DNA of 64,000 nt from Clostridium sp. N3C (GTDB lineage Bacteria > Bacillota > Clostridia > Clostridiales > Clostridiaceae). Position 1 is the stretch's first letter; each line of letters opens with the position of its first letter. A program made the translations under genes and the position numbers. The stretch lies in NCBI RefSeq assembly GCF_900095445.1, contig NZ_FMJL01000008.1, positions 1 to 64,000 of the forward strand, given 5' to 3'. Shown here piece by piece: positions 17,557-27,385 of the stretch. Below the pieces are notes generated by a model. The model did not search any database and was not told the origin of the DNA. It saw nothing but the letters and a program-made list of their open reading frames with translations.

Positions 17557-18378
17557 ATGAAATATAAAATGCTTTGTGTGGATATGGATGGTACATTATT
17601 AAATAATAAAAAAGAAATTACTGATAGGACTAAGATAGCTTTGAAGAAGGCAGAGGAGGCCGGTGTTAAGGTTGTTATTGCCACTGGAAGGCTATTTACC
17701 TCCGCTTATTATTATGCAGATTTAGTAGGATTGAAGACTCCTATAATTTCTGCTAATGGAGCATTTATTAGAGAAAAAGATAAAAACCAAGTTATATATG
17801 AAGCTTTATTAGGAAAAGAAAATTGCTATAGAATTTTAAATATAATTAAGTCCTATGGGATAATACCTAACTTTCATACAGCAAACACCATTTTTACTGA
17901 AAGGAATAATGCCCATGTTAATAATTATATAAAAATAAATGAAAAGCTTAAAGAAGGTAATAAAATTCAAATTCAGTTTGTAAAGAATTGGAAAGATGTT
18001 TTTGAAAAATATCAAAGTAGCATTTTAAAATGTATTGCCATTGATGAGGATTTGGATAAGATTCAAAAAGCAAAAAGGGAACTGGCTGACTGTGATGGCC
18101 TAGAAACAGTAAGTTCTTCAAAAGATAATTTTGAAGTGATGTGTCAGGGGGTATCCAAGGGGAGAGCAGTAGAAATGTTAGCAGCTTATTATAATATTCC
18201 AAGAGAAGCAGTGATTTGTGTTGGAGATAGCGAAAATGATATATCTATGATAGAATTTGCTGGACTTGGTGTAGCCATGGGAAATGGTGATAAGGAAATA
18301 AAGGATTTAGCCCAATATATAACCTTATCCAATGAAGAAGATGGTGTAGCTAAGGTTGTTGAGGAATATATATTATAG
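17557..18378 (+). CDS. HAD-superfamily Cof-type phosphatase
   Basis: The 273-residue protein has the HAD motif I DMDGT (nucleophile D9, D11), a Thr in motif II (IATGR), a C2B-type cap, and motif IV GDSENDISMI. Cof-type HAD enzymes dephosphorylate sugar phosphates, FMN or PLP. The substrate cannot be told from sequence. The ribosome site is AAGGAGG. The gene stands alone between a terminator and trmL. Confidence 0.88.
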   Translation: MKYKMLCVDMDGTLLNNKKEITDRTKIALKKAEEAGVKVVIATGRLFTSAYYYADLVGLKTPIISANGAFIREKDKNQVIYEALLGKENCYRILNIIKSYGIIPNFHTANTIFTERNNAHVNNYIKINEKLKEGNKIQIQFVKNWKDVFEKYQSSILKCIAIDEDLDKIQKAKRELADCDGLETVSSSKDNFEVMCQGVSKGRAVEMLAAYYNIPREAVICVGDSENDISMIEFAGLGVAMGNGDKEIKDLAQYITLSNEEDGVAKVVEEYIL

Positions 18379-18490
18379 AAAAAATCATTGCTTTACTAAT
18401 TAGCAGTTATGAGGTAATATATGAAGAGTAATAATAATTGTATTATAATGTGAATAATTTGGAATTATTAACAGCAAGGAGGTGTTATGG

Positions 18491-18958
18491 TTGAATTTAA
18501 ACATAGTTCTATTTCAACCTGAAATACCGCAGAACACAGGTAATATTGGTAGAACATGCGTCCTAACAGACTCTACTCTTCATTTGATTAAACCTTTAGG
18601 GTTTAGTATTGATGATAAGCAGGTAAAAAGGTCAGGGTTAGATTACTGGCCACAACTTAAATTAGAAATACATGAGTCTTATGAAGAGCTTAGACAAAAG
18701 TATCCAGATGCTACTTTTTACTTTTCAACTACAAAAGCAACTAAGAGATATACAGAAGTGTCTTTTAAACAAGGAGATTTTATTGTTTTTGGACGTGAAT
18801 CTTCTGGTTTGCCAGATTATATCCGTGAAAGCAATAAAGAAAATCTCATTAGATTGCCTATGCTTGAAACCAGTACACGTTCATTAAATTTATCAAATTC
18901 AGTTGCAATCATGGCTTATGAAGCATTACGACAAATGAATTTTCCAAATATGAAATAG
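18491..18958 (+). CDS. trmL: tRNA (cytidine/uridine-34-2'-O)-methyltransferase
   Basis: The 155-residue SPOUT methyltransferase has the TrmL blocks FQPEIPQNTGNIGRTC, FGRESSGLPDYI and the knot region RLPMLETSTRSLNLSNSVAI. TrmL methylates the ribose of the wobble base of certain tRNA-Leu species. I chose TTG 18491 because it follows AGGAGGTG at 18477-18484 by six bases and gives the conserved MNLNIVLF start; ATG 18487 is in another frame with only 11 codons. The stop is 10 bases before the DegV gene. Confidence 0.9.
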   Translation: MNLNIVLFQPEIPQNTGNIGRTCVLTDSTLHLIKPLGFSIDDKQVKRSGLDYWPQLKLEIHESYEELRQKYPDATFYFSTTKATKRYTEVSFKQGDFIVFGRESSGLPDYIRESNKENLIRLPMLETSTRSLNLSNSVAIMAYEALRQMNFPNMK

Positions 18959-18968
18959 GGGGGAACAA

Positions 18969-19850
18969 ATGGCCAGTATTATTATTACAGATTCAACTTG
19001 TGACCTTACATTAGAGTATGTTCAAGAAAATGCTGATATTCTTGATATTTTGGGTATGCCAGTTAATGTAGACGGTTGCGAGTATCTGGACGATTTTGGT
19101 AAAACTCTATCACATGATGAATTTTATGCTAAACTAAGATCCGGTGTTATTCCTTCCACTGCGCAAATTAATGTTTTTAGATTCAAGGAAATATTCGAAA
19201 AGCATTACAAAGCTGGCAATTCTATAATATATATAGGCTTTTCTTCTGGAATGAGCGGAACTTTCAACAACTCCTTGCTTGCTCGTCAAGAAATATTAGA
19301 GGAGTATCCAGATGCGGATATTACTGTTGTAGATTCTTTATCTGCCTCTATCGGTCAAGGAGTATTAATAGTAGAAGCTATTGATTTATTAAGACAGGGG
19401 AAATCAAAAGAAGAAATTGTGGAGTGGATAGAGAGTAATAAATTAAGATCTAATCATTGGTTTGCTGTAGATGATCTAAAATATTTGAAAAAGGGTGGTA
19501 GAATTTCAGCTACTACAGCAGTAGTAGGAACAGCTCTAAATATAAAACCTATATTAACTGTTGATTATAGCGGTAAATTAGTACCTTACAGTAATGTAAG
19601 GGGAAGAAAGAAATCTATGAAGTTTTTAGCTGATAAAGTTCATGAACATATGGAAAATATAGAAGAAAGAACTTTAATTATTGGGCATGGTAACTGTCCA
19701 GAAGATGCACAAATGCTTAAAGAATATATACTTGAAGCATGCACACCAAAAAAGATACTGATATCAGAATTATCAGCAACAATAGCTTCTCATGTAGGAC
19801 CTAATATGATAGCTACTGCATTTGTAGGAAGTCCTAGAGAAGTGAAATAA
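18969..19850 (+). CDS. DegV family fatty-acid-binding protein
   Basis: The 293-residue protein has the DegV N-terminal motif IITDSTCDL, the GFSSGMSGTFNN lipid-binding block, and the DLKYLKKGGRIS block. DegV/FakB proteins bind fatty acids and present them to the FakA kinase. No fakA gene is in the window. A GGGGGG ribosome site lies five bases before the ATG, and the gene is 10 bases behind trmL. Confidence 0.92.
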   Translation: MASIIITDSTCDLTLEYVQENADILDILGMPVNVDGCEYLDDFGKTLSHDEFYAKLRSGVIPSTAQINVFRFKEIFEKHYKAGNSIIYIGFSSGMSGTFNNSLLARQEILEEYPDADITVVDSLSASIGQGVLIVEAIDLLRQGKSKEEIVEWIESNKLRSNHWFAVDDLKYLKKGGRISATTAVVGTALNIKPILTVDYSGKLVPYSNVRGRKKSMKFLADKVHEHMENIEERTLIIGHGNCPEDAQMLKEYILEACTPKKILISELSATIASHVGPNMIATAFVGSPREVK

Positions 19851-19896
19851 TTAATATTAATTAGGAATCATAAATAATTATAAATTGTTAATTAAT

Positions 19897-19935
19897 GGCT
19901 GTATTTAGTTTTATGGACTAGGATGCAGCCTTTCT
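19897..19935 (+). terminator. Possible terminator after the DegV gene
   Basis: An 8-bp stem with one G-T pair (19897-19904 with 19923-19930) is followed by TTTCTT. Confidence 0.5.
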
Positions 19936-20023
19936 TAGTAGAAATATATTTCTCATAATGAAAGAACCTTGGATTTACTTTTACTATTGTTTGAAATTTA
20001 TTTCATTTTTTTTTAAGTGAGTA

Positions 20024-20052
20024 TTTACATTTTAATGAAAAGGTGGTATAAT
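20024..20052 (+). promoter_or_regulatory. Promoter of the gltB leader
   Basis: TTTACA (20024-20029) and TATAAT (20047-20052) are 17 bases apart. The expected transcription start, near 20059, is only about seven bases before a strong hairpin. Confidence 0.8.
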
Positions 20053-20065
20053 AACTTTAACAACA

Positions 20066-20111
20066 GCAAAGGCGCTGTAGGTTATAAAACCTGCGGCGCC
20101 TTTGCTTTTTT
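20066..20111 (+). terminator. Terminator-like attenuator in the gltB leader
   Basis: GCAAAGGCGC (20066-20075) pairs perfectly with 20096-20105, and the inner AGGTT/AACCT helix extends it. A T-run follows (20106-20111). It lies between the promoter and gltB, so most transcripts would end about 50 bases long unless termination is relieved. A second perfect 9-bp hairpin (20153-20161 with 20171-20179) follows before the gltB ribosome site. Confidence 0.75.
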
Positions 20112-20215
20112 GCTTTATTGCATTGAACGAATGTCAAAATAATACCTTGCTAAGTGTAATTCTAATTTAAAATTACACTGCTAAAGGGGAATTTAGATAA
20201 GGGGGACTATGAAAT

Positions 20216-23200
20216 ATGTACGGAATAGGTTTACCGTCAGCGCAAGGATTATATGACCCAAGTAATGAAAAGGATAGCTGTGGAGTTGGATTTGTAGCAA
20301 ATATTAAGGGGGAGAAAAGCCATGGTTTGGTAAAGAAAGCCTTGGAGGTACTTAACAATCTTACCCACAGAGGTGCTGTTGGGTCTGATCCTAAGACAGG
20401 AGATGGAGCAGGAATTCTTACGCAGATTCCAGACGAATTTTTCAGAATATGCAGTGAGAGCTTAGGAATTAAGCTTCCGAAGGCACCTAACTATGGTGTA
20501 GGTATGGTGTTCCTTCCAAGAGAACCCGCTGCTAGATTACAATGCGAGGGGATTTTTGAAAGAATAATTGAAGAAGAAGGTCAAAAAGTTCTTGGTTGGA
20601 GAGATGTTCCAGTAGATAACAGAGTAATTGGAGAAACAGCCAAGGGTACGGAGCCTACCATTAGGCAGGTTTTCGTAGAAAGTACCTGTGGTTCTCAAAG
20701 AGAATTTGAGAGAAAGCTTTATATTATTAGAAAAAGAACTGAAAATGAAGTAAATAAGCTTGTTAAAAGAGGATCAGAGTATTTCTATGTTTGTAGCTTA
20801 TCAAGCAGAACAATTGTTTATAAAGGACTTTTTGTAGCTCAACAAATTAAGAGCTATTATATAGATCTGGATGATATTAATTTTAAAAGTGCTATAGCTG
20901 TTGTGCATCAGAGATATAGTACAAATACCTTCCCTACTTGGGGATTGGCTCAACCCTTTAGATTTTTAGCTCACAATGGTGAGATAAATACAATAAAGGG
21001 TAATAGAAACTGGATGCATGCCCGGGAAGGTGTTTTAGAGTCAGATGTTCTTGGTAGTGATATTAAAAAGCTTTATCCAATAATAAGTAGGACTGGTAGT
21101 GATTCTGAGTCCTTAGATAACATTTTCGAATTGTTAGAATGTGATGGAAGAAGTATGTGTCATGCTATGATGATGCTTGTCCCAGAAGCTTGGAAGCATG
21201 ATGATAAAATGGAGGATTACAAGAGAGCCTTCTATGAATATCATGGTTCTTTAATTGAACCTTGGGATGGACCGGCTGCCATAGCATTCTCTGACGGTGT
21301 ACAAGTTGGTGCAACGGTAGACAGAAACGGTTTAAGACCAGCTAGATATGTTGTAACTAAAGATGGATTAGCAATTTTAGCTTCTGAAGCTGGCGTGCTA
21401 GATATAAAACCGGAAGAGGTTGAGAGAAAAGGTAAGCTTAAACCAGGCAGGATGTTTCTTATTGATACAAAAGAGGGTAGAATCATTGAAGACGAGGAAA
21501 TAAAAAAGACAATTTGTACAAGTAAGCCTTATGCAGAAATGATTGCTAAGAATAAGAGTAGACTTGAAGATTATCCAAAGGTTGAGGAGGAGCAAATTAC
21601 TTGCAGTAATGATTTGAAAGAAAAACAGGGAGCCTTTGGATACACTCTTGAGGATTTAAATATTATTTTATCAACTATGGCAAAGACTGGAGCAGAACCT
21701 ATAGGCTCCATGGGAAATGATACCCCATTAGCGGTATTATCTAATAAGCCTCAGCTTTTATTTTCATATTTTAAGCAACTTTTTGCACAGGTTACAAACC
21801 CTCCAATCGATCCAATAAGAGAAGAACTGGTTATGTCACTAATGAACTACATTGGTTCTCAGGGGAATATATTAAATAAAGAAATTTCTGATAACCCCTT
21901 TATAGAAATAGAAAGTCCGGTGCTTAGTGATAGTGACATGGCTAAGATTAAAAACTTCAAAGATAAAAACTTTAAAACTACGGTTATACCTATAACCTTT
22001 AAATATGATACTGGCATTGAAGGATTCAAAAAAGCCTTGGATAAGATTACTGAAAGAGCATCCAAACGTATAAAGGAAGGTTACAATATCATTGTTCTTA
22101 GTGACAAGAAGGTGGATGCTTATGATGCCGCTATACCTAGTTTATTGGCAGTGGCAGCATTACAGCAGTACTTAATAAGAGAGCAAACTAGGACAAAGGT
22201 ATCCATAATAGTTGAAACTGGAGAAGCTAGAGAAACAATGCATATTGCTCTTCTATTAGGTTATGGAGCCACTGCAGTTAACCCTTATCTAGCCTTTGAG
22301 ACTATTGAACAAATGATTAAAGATGGGGACATCCAGGGAGTTACTCCAGAAAAGGCTAAGGAAAATTATATAGAAGCTATAAATCATGGTCTTTTAAAGA
22401 TATTATCCAAAATGGGTATATGTACAATTCAAAGTTATCACGGTGCTCAAATTTTTGAGGCTGTGGGACTTAATAAAGAATTTATAGATGTTTACTTTGA
22501 AGGTACTCCATCTAGAGTAGGTGGTGTAGGTTTAGATGTAATTGCAGAAGAGGTGCTTATAAGACATAGGAATGCTTATAACAATTTAAGAAAGCCTCTT
22601 AGAGAATTGGAGACCGGTGGTCATTATGCTTGGAGAAAGGATGGAGAGTTCCACCTATTTAATCCAATGACTATTTCAAAGCTCCAAATTGCAGTAAGAC
22701 AGGGCAAATATGATGTGTTCAAGCAGTATACAGATCTTGTTAATAATCAATCAGAAAATCTCTGTACTTTAAGATCTCTTTTAAAATTCAAGAAGGGCAA
22801 TCCTATTCCTATAGATGAGGTTGAACCGGTAAGTGAAATAGTAAAGAGATTTTGTACAGGAGCAATGTCCTTCGGCTCTATTAGTAAGGAAGCTCATGAA
22901 ACTATAGCAATAGCTATGAATAGGCTAGGAGGAAAGAGCAACTCCGGAGAAGGTGGAGAAGATTTTGCAAGATATATAATTGATGAAAACGGAGATAACA
23001 GAAAAAGTGCTATTAAGCAAATAGCTTCAGCTCGATTTGGAGTGACAACGGAATACCTAGTTAATGCTCAAGAGTTGCAGATAAAGATGGCTCAAGGAGC
23101 TAAGCCTGGTGAAGGGGGCCAGCTTCCAGGTAGAAAGGTAGATGAGGCTATAGCAAGAGTTAGACATTCCACTCCTGGTATTGACCTTATATCACCACCA

Positions 23201-24754
23201 CCTCATCATGATATTTATTCTATAGAAGACTTAGCACAGCTTATATTCGATCTTAAGAATGTAAACTCCTCAGCAAGAATCAGTGTAAAGTTGGTTTCAG
23301 AGGTTGGTGTAGGAACTATAGCAGCAGGTGTTGCTAAGGCCCATGCAGATGTAATTCTAATTAGTGGTTACGATGGTGGTACTGGAGCTTCTCCTATATC
23401 TTCCATAAAGCATGCAGGATTACCTTGGGAGCTAGGATTAGCAGAAACTCACCAAGTATTGCTTATGAATAATCTTAGAAGCAGAGTTCGTCTACAAACC
23501 GATGGACAGTTGAAAACTGGTCGCGATATAGTAATCGCCACATTGCTTGGTGCTGAAGAATTTGGTTTTGCTACAACAGCCCTTGTAGTTATGGGATGTA
23601 CAATGCTTAGAAACTGCCATATGAACACCTGTGAAATGGGTATTGCAACTCAAGATCCTGAACTAAGAAAGAAATTCAGAGGAAAACCAGAACATCTCAT
23701 TAATTTCTTCACTTTCCTTGCCATGGAAGTTAGAGAAATCATGGCGGAGCTTGGCTTTAGAACTATAAATGAGATGGTAGGAAGAGTAGATATGCTTGAA
23801 GTAAACAAGGATATCAATCATTGGAAGGCTAAGCAGTTGGATCTTTCAGCAATACTATATAAGCCTGATGTTCCTACTAGAATAAAGCCTTACTGTGTAA
23901 TGGCACAGGATCATGGATTAGAAGAGTCAATAGACTATAAGTTAATTCAGATTGCAGGACAGGCTCTAGAAAGTAAAACTCCTGTATCAGGGGAATTTGA
24001 AATAAAAAATACAAATCGTTCAGTGGGAGCTATGCTTAGCGGTGAGATTGCTAAAAGATATGGTCATGAAGGTCTTCCAGAGGATACTATAACCTTCCAA
24101 TTTAAAGGTTCAGCAGGACAAAGCTTTGGTGCCTTCGGAGCTAAGGGGCTAACTCTAATTCTTGAAGGAGAAGCTAATGACTATGTAGGCAAAGGCTTGT
24201 CTGGTGCTAAGTTAGTGCTTAAGACACCAAAAGAGGCTACCTATGAGCAAGATTTAAATACTATAGCAGGAAACACTATCTTGTATGGAGCTACCAGTGG
24301 TAAGGTTTTTGTTAATGGATTTGTTGGTGAAAGATTTGCGGTAAGAAACAGTGGTGCAGAGGCTGTAGTAGAAGGTGTTGGCGATCACTGTTGTGAATAT
24401 ATGACCGGAGGAAGAATAGTTGTCCTTGGAAAAACTGGAAAGAACTTTGCGGCTGGAATGAGCGGTGGTATAGCTTATGTTCTTGATGAAAATGAAGAAT
24501 TCTCCTATAAGTGCAACATGGAATTTGTTGAAATTGAAGTTCTTCAGGAAGAAGATGATATTAAAGCGGTATATGATATGATAAGCGAGCATTACAAACT
24601 CACAGACAGCAAGAAGGCAAAGAGAATTCTAGATCATTGGCAAGAGTATATAGGTAAGTTCAAGAGAATCATTCCAACAGCCTATAAGCAAATTTTAAAT
24701 GCAAGAAAGGCTGAAAGTGCAGACTTACAAGCTAAGGAAAAGGTAGGTGCTTAA
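20216..24754 (+). CDS. gltB: Glutamate synthase large subunit
   Basis: The 1512-residue GOGAT alpha subunit makes two glutamates from glutamine and 2-oxoglutarate in the cytoplasm. The class II glutaminase domain begins at the catalytic C22 after a short propeptide (SCGVGF). A central domain (about 480-765), the FMN-binding synthase domain (about 820-1190) and the GXGXG C-terminal helix (about 1260-1460) follow in the normal order. The 3Fe-4S ligands are C1128-X5-C1134-X4-C1139. The ATG has a GGGGG site ten bases upstream. gltD begins one base after its stop. Confidence 0.97.
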   Translation: MYGIGLPSAQGLYDPSNEKDSCGVGFVANIKGEKSHGLVKKALEVLNNLTHRGAVGSDPKTGDGAGILTQIPDEFFRICSESLGIKLPKAPNYGVGMVFLPREPAARLQCEGIFERIIEEEGQKVLGWRDVPVDNRVIGETAKGTEPTIRQVFVESTCGSQREFERKLYIIRKRTENEVNKLVKRGSEYFYVCSLSSRTIVYKGLFVAQQIKSYYIDLDDINFKSAIAVVHQRYSTNTFPTWGLAQPFRFLAHNGEINTIKGNRNWMHAREGVLESDVLGSDIKKLYPIISRTGSDSESLDNIFELLECDGRSMCHAMMMLVPEAWKHDDKMEDYKRAFYEYHGSLIEPWDGPAAIAFSDGVQVGATVDRNGLRPARYVVTKDGLAILASEAGVLDIKPEEVERKGKLKPGRMFLIDTKEGRIIEDEEIKKTICTSKPYAEMIAKNKSRLEDYPKVEEEQITCSNDLKEKQGAFGYTLEDLNIILSTMAKTGAEPIGSMGNDTPLAVLSNKPQLLFSYFKQLFAQVTNPPIDPIREELVMSLMNYIGSQGNILNKEISDNPFIEIESPVLSDSDMAKIKNFKDKNFKTTVIPITFKYDTGIEGFKKALDKITERASKRIKEGYNIIVLSDKKVDAYDAAIPSLLAVAALQQYLIREQTRTKVSIIVETGEARETMHIALLLGYGATAVNPYLAFETIEQMIKDGDIQGVTPEKAKENYIEAINHGLLKILSKMGICTIQSYHGAQIFEAVGLNKEFIDVYFEGTPSRVGGVGLDVIAEEVLIRHRNAYNNLRKPLRELETGGHYAWRKDGEFHLFNPMTISKLQIAVRQGKYDVFKQYTDLVNNQSENLCTLRSLLKFKKGNPIPIDEVEPVSEIVKRFCTGAMSFGSISKEAHETIAIAMNRLGGKSNSGEGGEDFARYIIDENGDNRKSAIKQIASARFGVTTEYLVNAQELQIKMAQGAKPGEGGQLPGRKVDEAIARVRHSTPGIDLISPPPHHDIYSIEDLAQLIFDLKNVNSSARISVKLVSEVGVGTIAAGVAKAHADVILISGYDGGTGASPISSIKHAGLPWELGLAETHQVLLMNNLRSRVRLQTDGQLKTGRDIVIATLLGAEEFGFATTALVVMGCTMLRNCHMNTCEMGIATQDPELRKKFRGKPEHLINFFTFLAMEVREIMAELGFRTINEMVGRVDMLEVNKDINHWKAKQLDLSAILYKPDVPTRIKPYCVMAQDHGLEESIDYKLIQIAGQALESKTPVSGEFEIKNTNRSVGAMLSGEIAKRYGHEGLPEDTITFQFKGSAGQSFGAFGAKGLTLILEGEANDYVGKGLSGAKLVLKTPKEATYEQDLNTIAGNTILYGATSGKVFVNGFVGERFAVRNSGAEAVVEGVGDHCCEYMTGGRIVVLGKTGKNFAAGMSGGIAYVLDENEEFSYKCNMEFVEIEVLQEEDDIKAVYDMISEHYKLTDSKKAKRILDHWQEYIGKFKRIIPTAYKQILNARKAESADLQAKEKVGA

Positions 24755-24755
24755 T

Positions 24756-26174
24756 ATGGGTAAGGTAACTGGCTTTAAGGAATATAAAAGAGAAGTTTCA
24801 GCAAAGCGACCTGTGGAGGAGAGAATAAAGGATCATAAAGAAATTAAAATAATGCTTCCTGCAGACAAGCTTCAGATTCAAGGTGCCAGATGCATGAATT
24901 GTGGAACTCCATTCTGTAATTATGGCTGTCCTTTAGGCAACCTTATACCAGATTATAATAACATGGTATATTTGGGACAATGGGAAAAGGCTTATAAAAG
25001 ATTATCCTTAACCCATCCTTTTCCGGAATTTACCGGAAGGATTTGCCCAGCACTGTGTGAAGGTTCCTGTACTCTTGGGGTAAACAGTGAGCCAGTGTCT
25101 ATAGAGGATATAGAATTATCTATTATTGAAAAGGCTTATGAAGAAGGCTGGGTTAAACCAGTTGTTCCAAAATTAAGAACTGGCAAAAAAGTTGCGGTAG
25201 TAGGTTCTGGCCCCTCCGGACTTGCTGCCGCCTACAAGCTAAACTCCTATGGACATAATGTAACAGTTTTTGAAAAAGAGGATGAAATAGGAGGTTTGTT
25301 AAGATACGGAATTCCTGATTTTAAATTAGAAAAGAGATATATTGAACGTAGAATAGAAATTCTAAAGGAAGAGGGAGTAGTTTTTAAAACTAATTGGGAA
25401 ATAGGAAAAGATTATGGAGCTAATCAGCTTAAGGAAGAATTTGATGCTGTGGTTCTTGCGGGAGGTTGTCAAGTTCCAAGAGATCTTAAGGTGGAAGGTA
25501 GAGAACTTGAAGGAGTATATTTTGCAATGGAATACTTGACAGAGCAAAATAGAAAGAATGCAGGAAAGGCAGTTAAATTCAAGGATATTGATGCAAAGGG
25601 GAAAGTTGTCGTTGTTATAGGTGGTGGAGATACTGGTTCCGACTGTATTGGAACGGCTAAAAGACAAGGAGCAAAGGAAATTTATCAATATGAAATAATG
25701 CCAAAGCCACCAGTAGAGAGAGATGATACCATGCCTTGGCCAGAGTATCCAAGGACCTTAAAGACTTCTACCTCCCATGAAGAGGGCTGTATAAGAGAAT
25801 GGTGCATCACCACAAAGAAACTTGAAGGAAAGGGCGGTAAGGTTACTAAGCTACATGGAGCTCGAGTACAATGGCAGAAAGATGAGAAGGGCAGATTTAC
25901 AATGACTGAGATAGAAGGCAGCGAATTTGAGCAAAAAGTAGATTTAGTGCTCATTGCTATGGGATTTACTAATCCAATTTATGAAGGAATGCTTAAAGAA
26001 CTTGATGTAAAACTTGATGAAAGAGGTAATGTATTAACAGATAATAAGTACATGACCTCCATAGAAGGTGTTTTTGCAGCAGGTGATATGAGAACGGGAC
26101 AGTCTCTAGTAGTAAAAGCTATTAGTGAAGGGTTAAAGGCTGCAGAAGCTGTAGATGAATATCTTATGAAGTAA
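24756..26174 (+). CDS. gltD: Glutamate synthase small subunit
   Basis: The 472-residue beta subunit passes electrons from NAD(P)H through FAD and 4Fe-4S clusters to GltB. The N-terminal cysteine clusters are CMNCGTPFCNYGCP and GRICPALCEGSC. An FAD-binding GSGPSGLAAAY motif is at about 150 and an NAD(P)-binding GGGDTGSDC motif is near residue 290. ATG 24756 is one base after the gltB stop, preceded by AAGGTAGGTG, which indicates translational coupling. Confidence 0.96.
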   Translation: MGKVTGFKEYKREVSAKRPVEERIKDHKEIKIMLPADKLQIQGARCMNCGTPFCNYGCPLGNLIPDYNNMVYLGQWEKAYKRLSLTHPFPEFTGRICPALCEGSCTLGVNSEPVSIEDIELSIIEKAYEEGWVKPVVPKLRTGKKVAVVGSGPSGLAAAYKLNSYGHNVTVFEKEDEIGGLLRYGIPDFKLEKRYIERRIEILKEEGVVFKTNWEIGKDYGANQLKEEFDAVVLAGGCQVPRDLKVEGRELEGVYFAMEYLTEQNRKNAGKAVKFKDIDAKGKVVVVIGGGDTGSDCIGTAKRQGAKEIYQYEIMPKPPVERDDTMPWPEYPRTLKTSTSHEEGCIREWCITTKKLEGKGGKVTKLHGARVQWQKDEKGRFTMTEIEGSEFEQKVDLVLIAMGFTNPIYEGMLKELDVKLDERGNVLTDNKYMTSIEGVFAAGDMRTGQSLVVKAISEGLKAAEAVDEYLMK

Positions 26175-26271
26175 ATTTATGAAATATTAATTAAATAATG
26201 AAGGTTTTGAGAAATGTCAAAAGTTTCTGTAAAAATAACCTTCTAGATATATAAAAAAGGAGTGAAAAGAA

Positions 26272-27279
26272 ATGGCTAAAATTACAATTCCAGAAGGTTA
26301 TAAGCCTTTGCTTAACCTTTATGAGACTCAAACCGCTATCGGAAAGCTTAAGAGGACTTTTGAAGATAATTTATCAAAGGCTTTGAACCTTAAGAGAGTT
26401 TCCGCACCACTATTTGTTGATCCTAAAACTGGATTGAATGACAACCTAAATGGTATCGAACGTCCCGTAAGCTTCGATATTAAAGAGACAGAAACAATAG
26501 CAGAGGTTGTTCATTCCCTAGCTAAATGGAAAAGAATGGCTCTTTACACTTATGGCTTTAGCGCCGGCGAGGGACTTTACACAGATATGAATGCAATAAG
26601 AAGAGATGAAGAAATGGATGAATTACATTCCGTATATGTAGACCAATGGGATTGGGAAAAGGTTATTAGTAAAGAAAATCGTAACGTTGAATATTTAAAA
26701 GAAACTGTGAAATTGATTGTAAATGCTGTATGCGATACTCTTGATGAAGTAAAAAAAGAATTTCCACAGATTCCGGTAATTTTAAGCAGAGAAGTAAGCT
26801 TTGTTACTACTCAAGAGCTTGAAGATTTGTATCCTACTGTATCTCCTAAGGAAAGAGAAAATCTATATTTAAAAGAGCATAAAACTGCCTTCATAATGCA
26901 AATAGGAGATAAGTTAAAATCAGGTGAAAAGCACGACGGTCGTTCACCAGATTATGATGATTGGCAATTAAATGGAGATATTGTATTTTGGAATGATTTA
27001 TTAGGAAAAGCCTTTGAGGTTTCATCTATGGGTATCAGAGTTGATGCTAAGTCTCTTGATGAACAATTAACAAAGGCTGGATGTGATGATAGAAGAGAGC
27101 TTCCTTTCCATAAGATGCTCCTAAATGGAGAACTTCCATTAACTATGGGTGGTGGAATAGGCCAATCAAGATTATGTATGTTATTGCTAGCTAAAGCTCA
27201 TATTGGCGAGGTTCAGGCTTCAATTTGGGACAGCCAAACTTATGAATCATGTGAAAAGGCTGGAATAAAACTTTTATAA
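26272..27279 (+). CDS. asnA: Aspartate--ammonia ligase
   Basis: The 335-residue class II synthetase-like enzyme makes asparagine from aspartate, ammonia and ATP. Motifs include LNGIERPVSFD, LHSVYVDQWDWEKV and the C-terminal GGGIGQSRLCMLLL of AsnA. It uses free ammonia, which fits its place between GOGAT and the ammonium transporter. It has a good AAAGGAGTG site and starts 97 bases after gltD; the gap holds a weak AAGGTT/AACCTT hairpin (26200-26243) with no T-tract. Confidence 0.95.
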   Translation: MAKITIPEGYKPLLNLYETQTAIGKLKRTFEDNLSKALNLKRVSAPLFVDPKTGLNDNLNGIERPVSFDIKETETIAEVVHSLAKWKRMALYTYGFSAGEGLYTDMNAIRRDEEMDELHSVYVDQWDWEKVISKENRNVEYLKETVKLIVNAVCDTLDEVKKEFPQIPVILSREVSFVTTQELEDLYPTVSPKERENLYLKEHKTAFIMQIGDKLKSGEKHDGRSPDYDDWQLNGDIVFWNDLLGKAFEVSSMGIRVDAKSLDEQLTKAGCDDRRELPFHKMLLNGELPLTMGGGIGQSRLCMLLLAKAHIGEVQASIWDSQTYESCEKAGIKLL

Positions 27280-27314
27280 GCTAAATGTAAATTTAAAAAA
27301 TTTATATTACACAA

Positions 27315-27360
27315 AGGCGTGTATCCTACGTGTCCACAGTGGCACCTTGGATATGCGCCT
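27315..27360 (+). other. Long hairpin in the asnA-amt gap
   Basis: A 12-bp stem with two G-T pairs (27315-27326 with 27349-27360) encloses a smaller GTG/CAC helix. It ends 14 bases before the amt ribosome site and has only a weak following T-tract (AAATTATTTTT). It is probably a leader or processing structure. Confidence 0.6.
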
Positions 27361-27385
27361 AAATTATTTTTAAGGAGGTATTATT

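Noticed and set aside
20066..20179. ANTAR-protein antitermination target before gltB.
   Set aside because: The hairpin loops do not show the paired hexanucleotide loops with A at position 1 and G at position 4.
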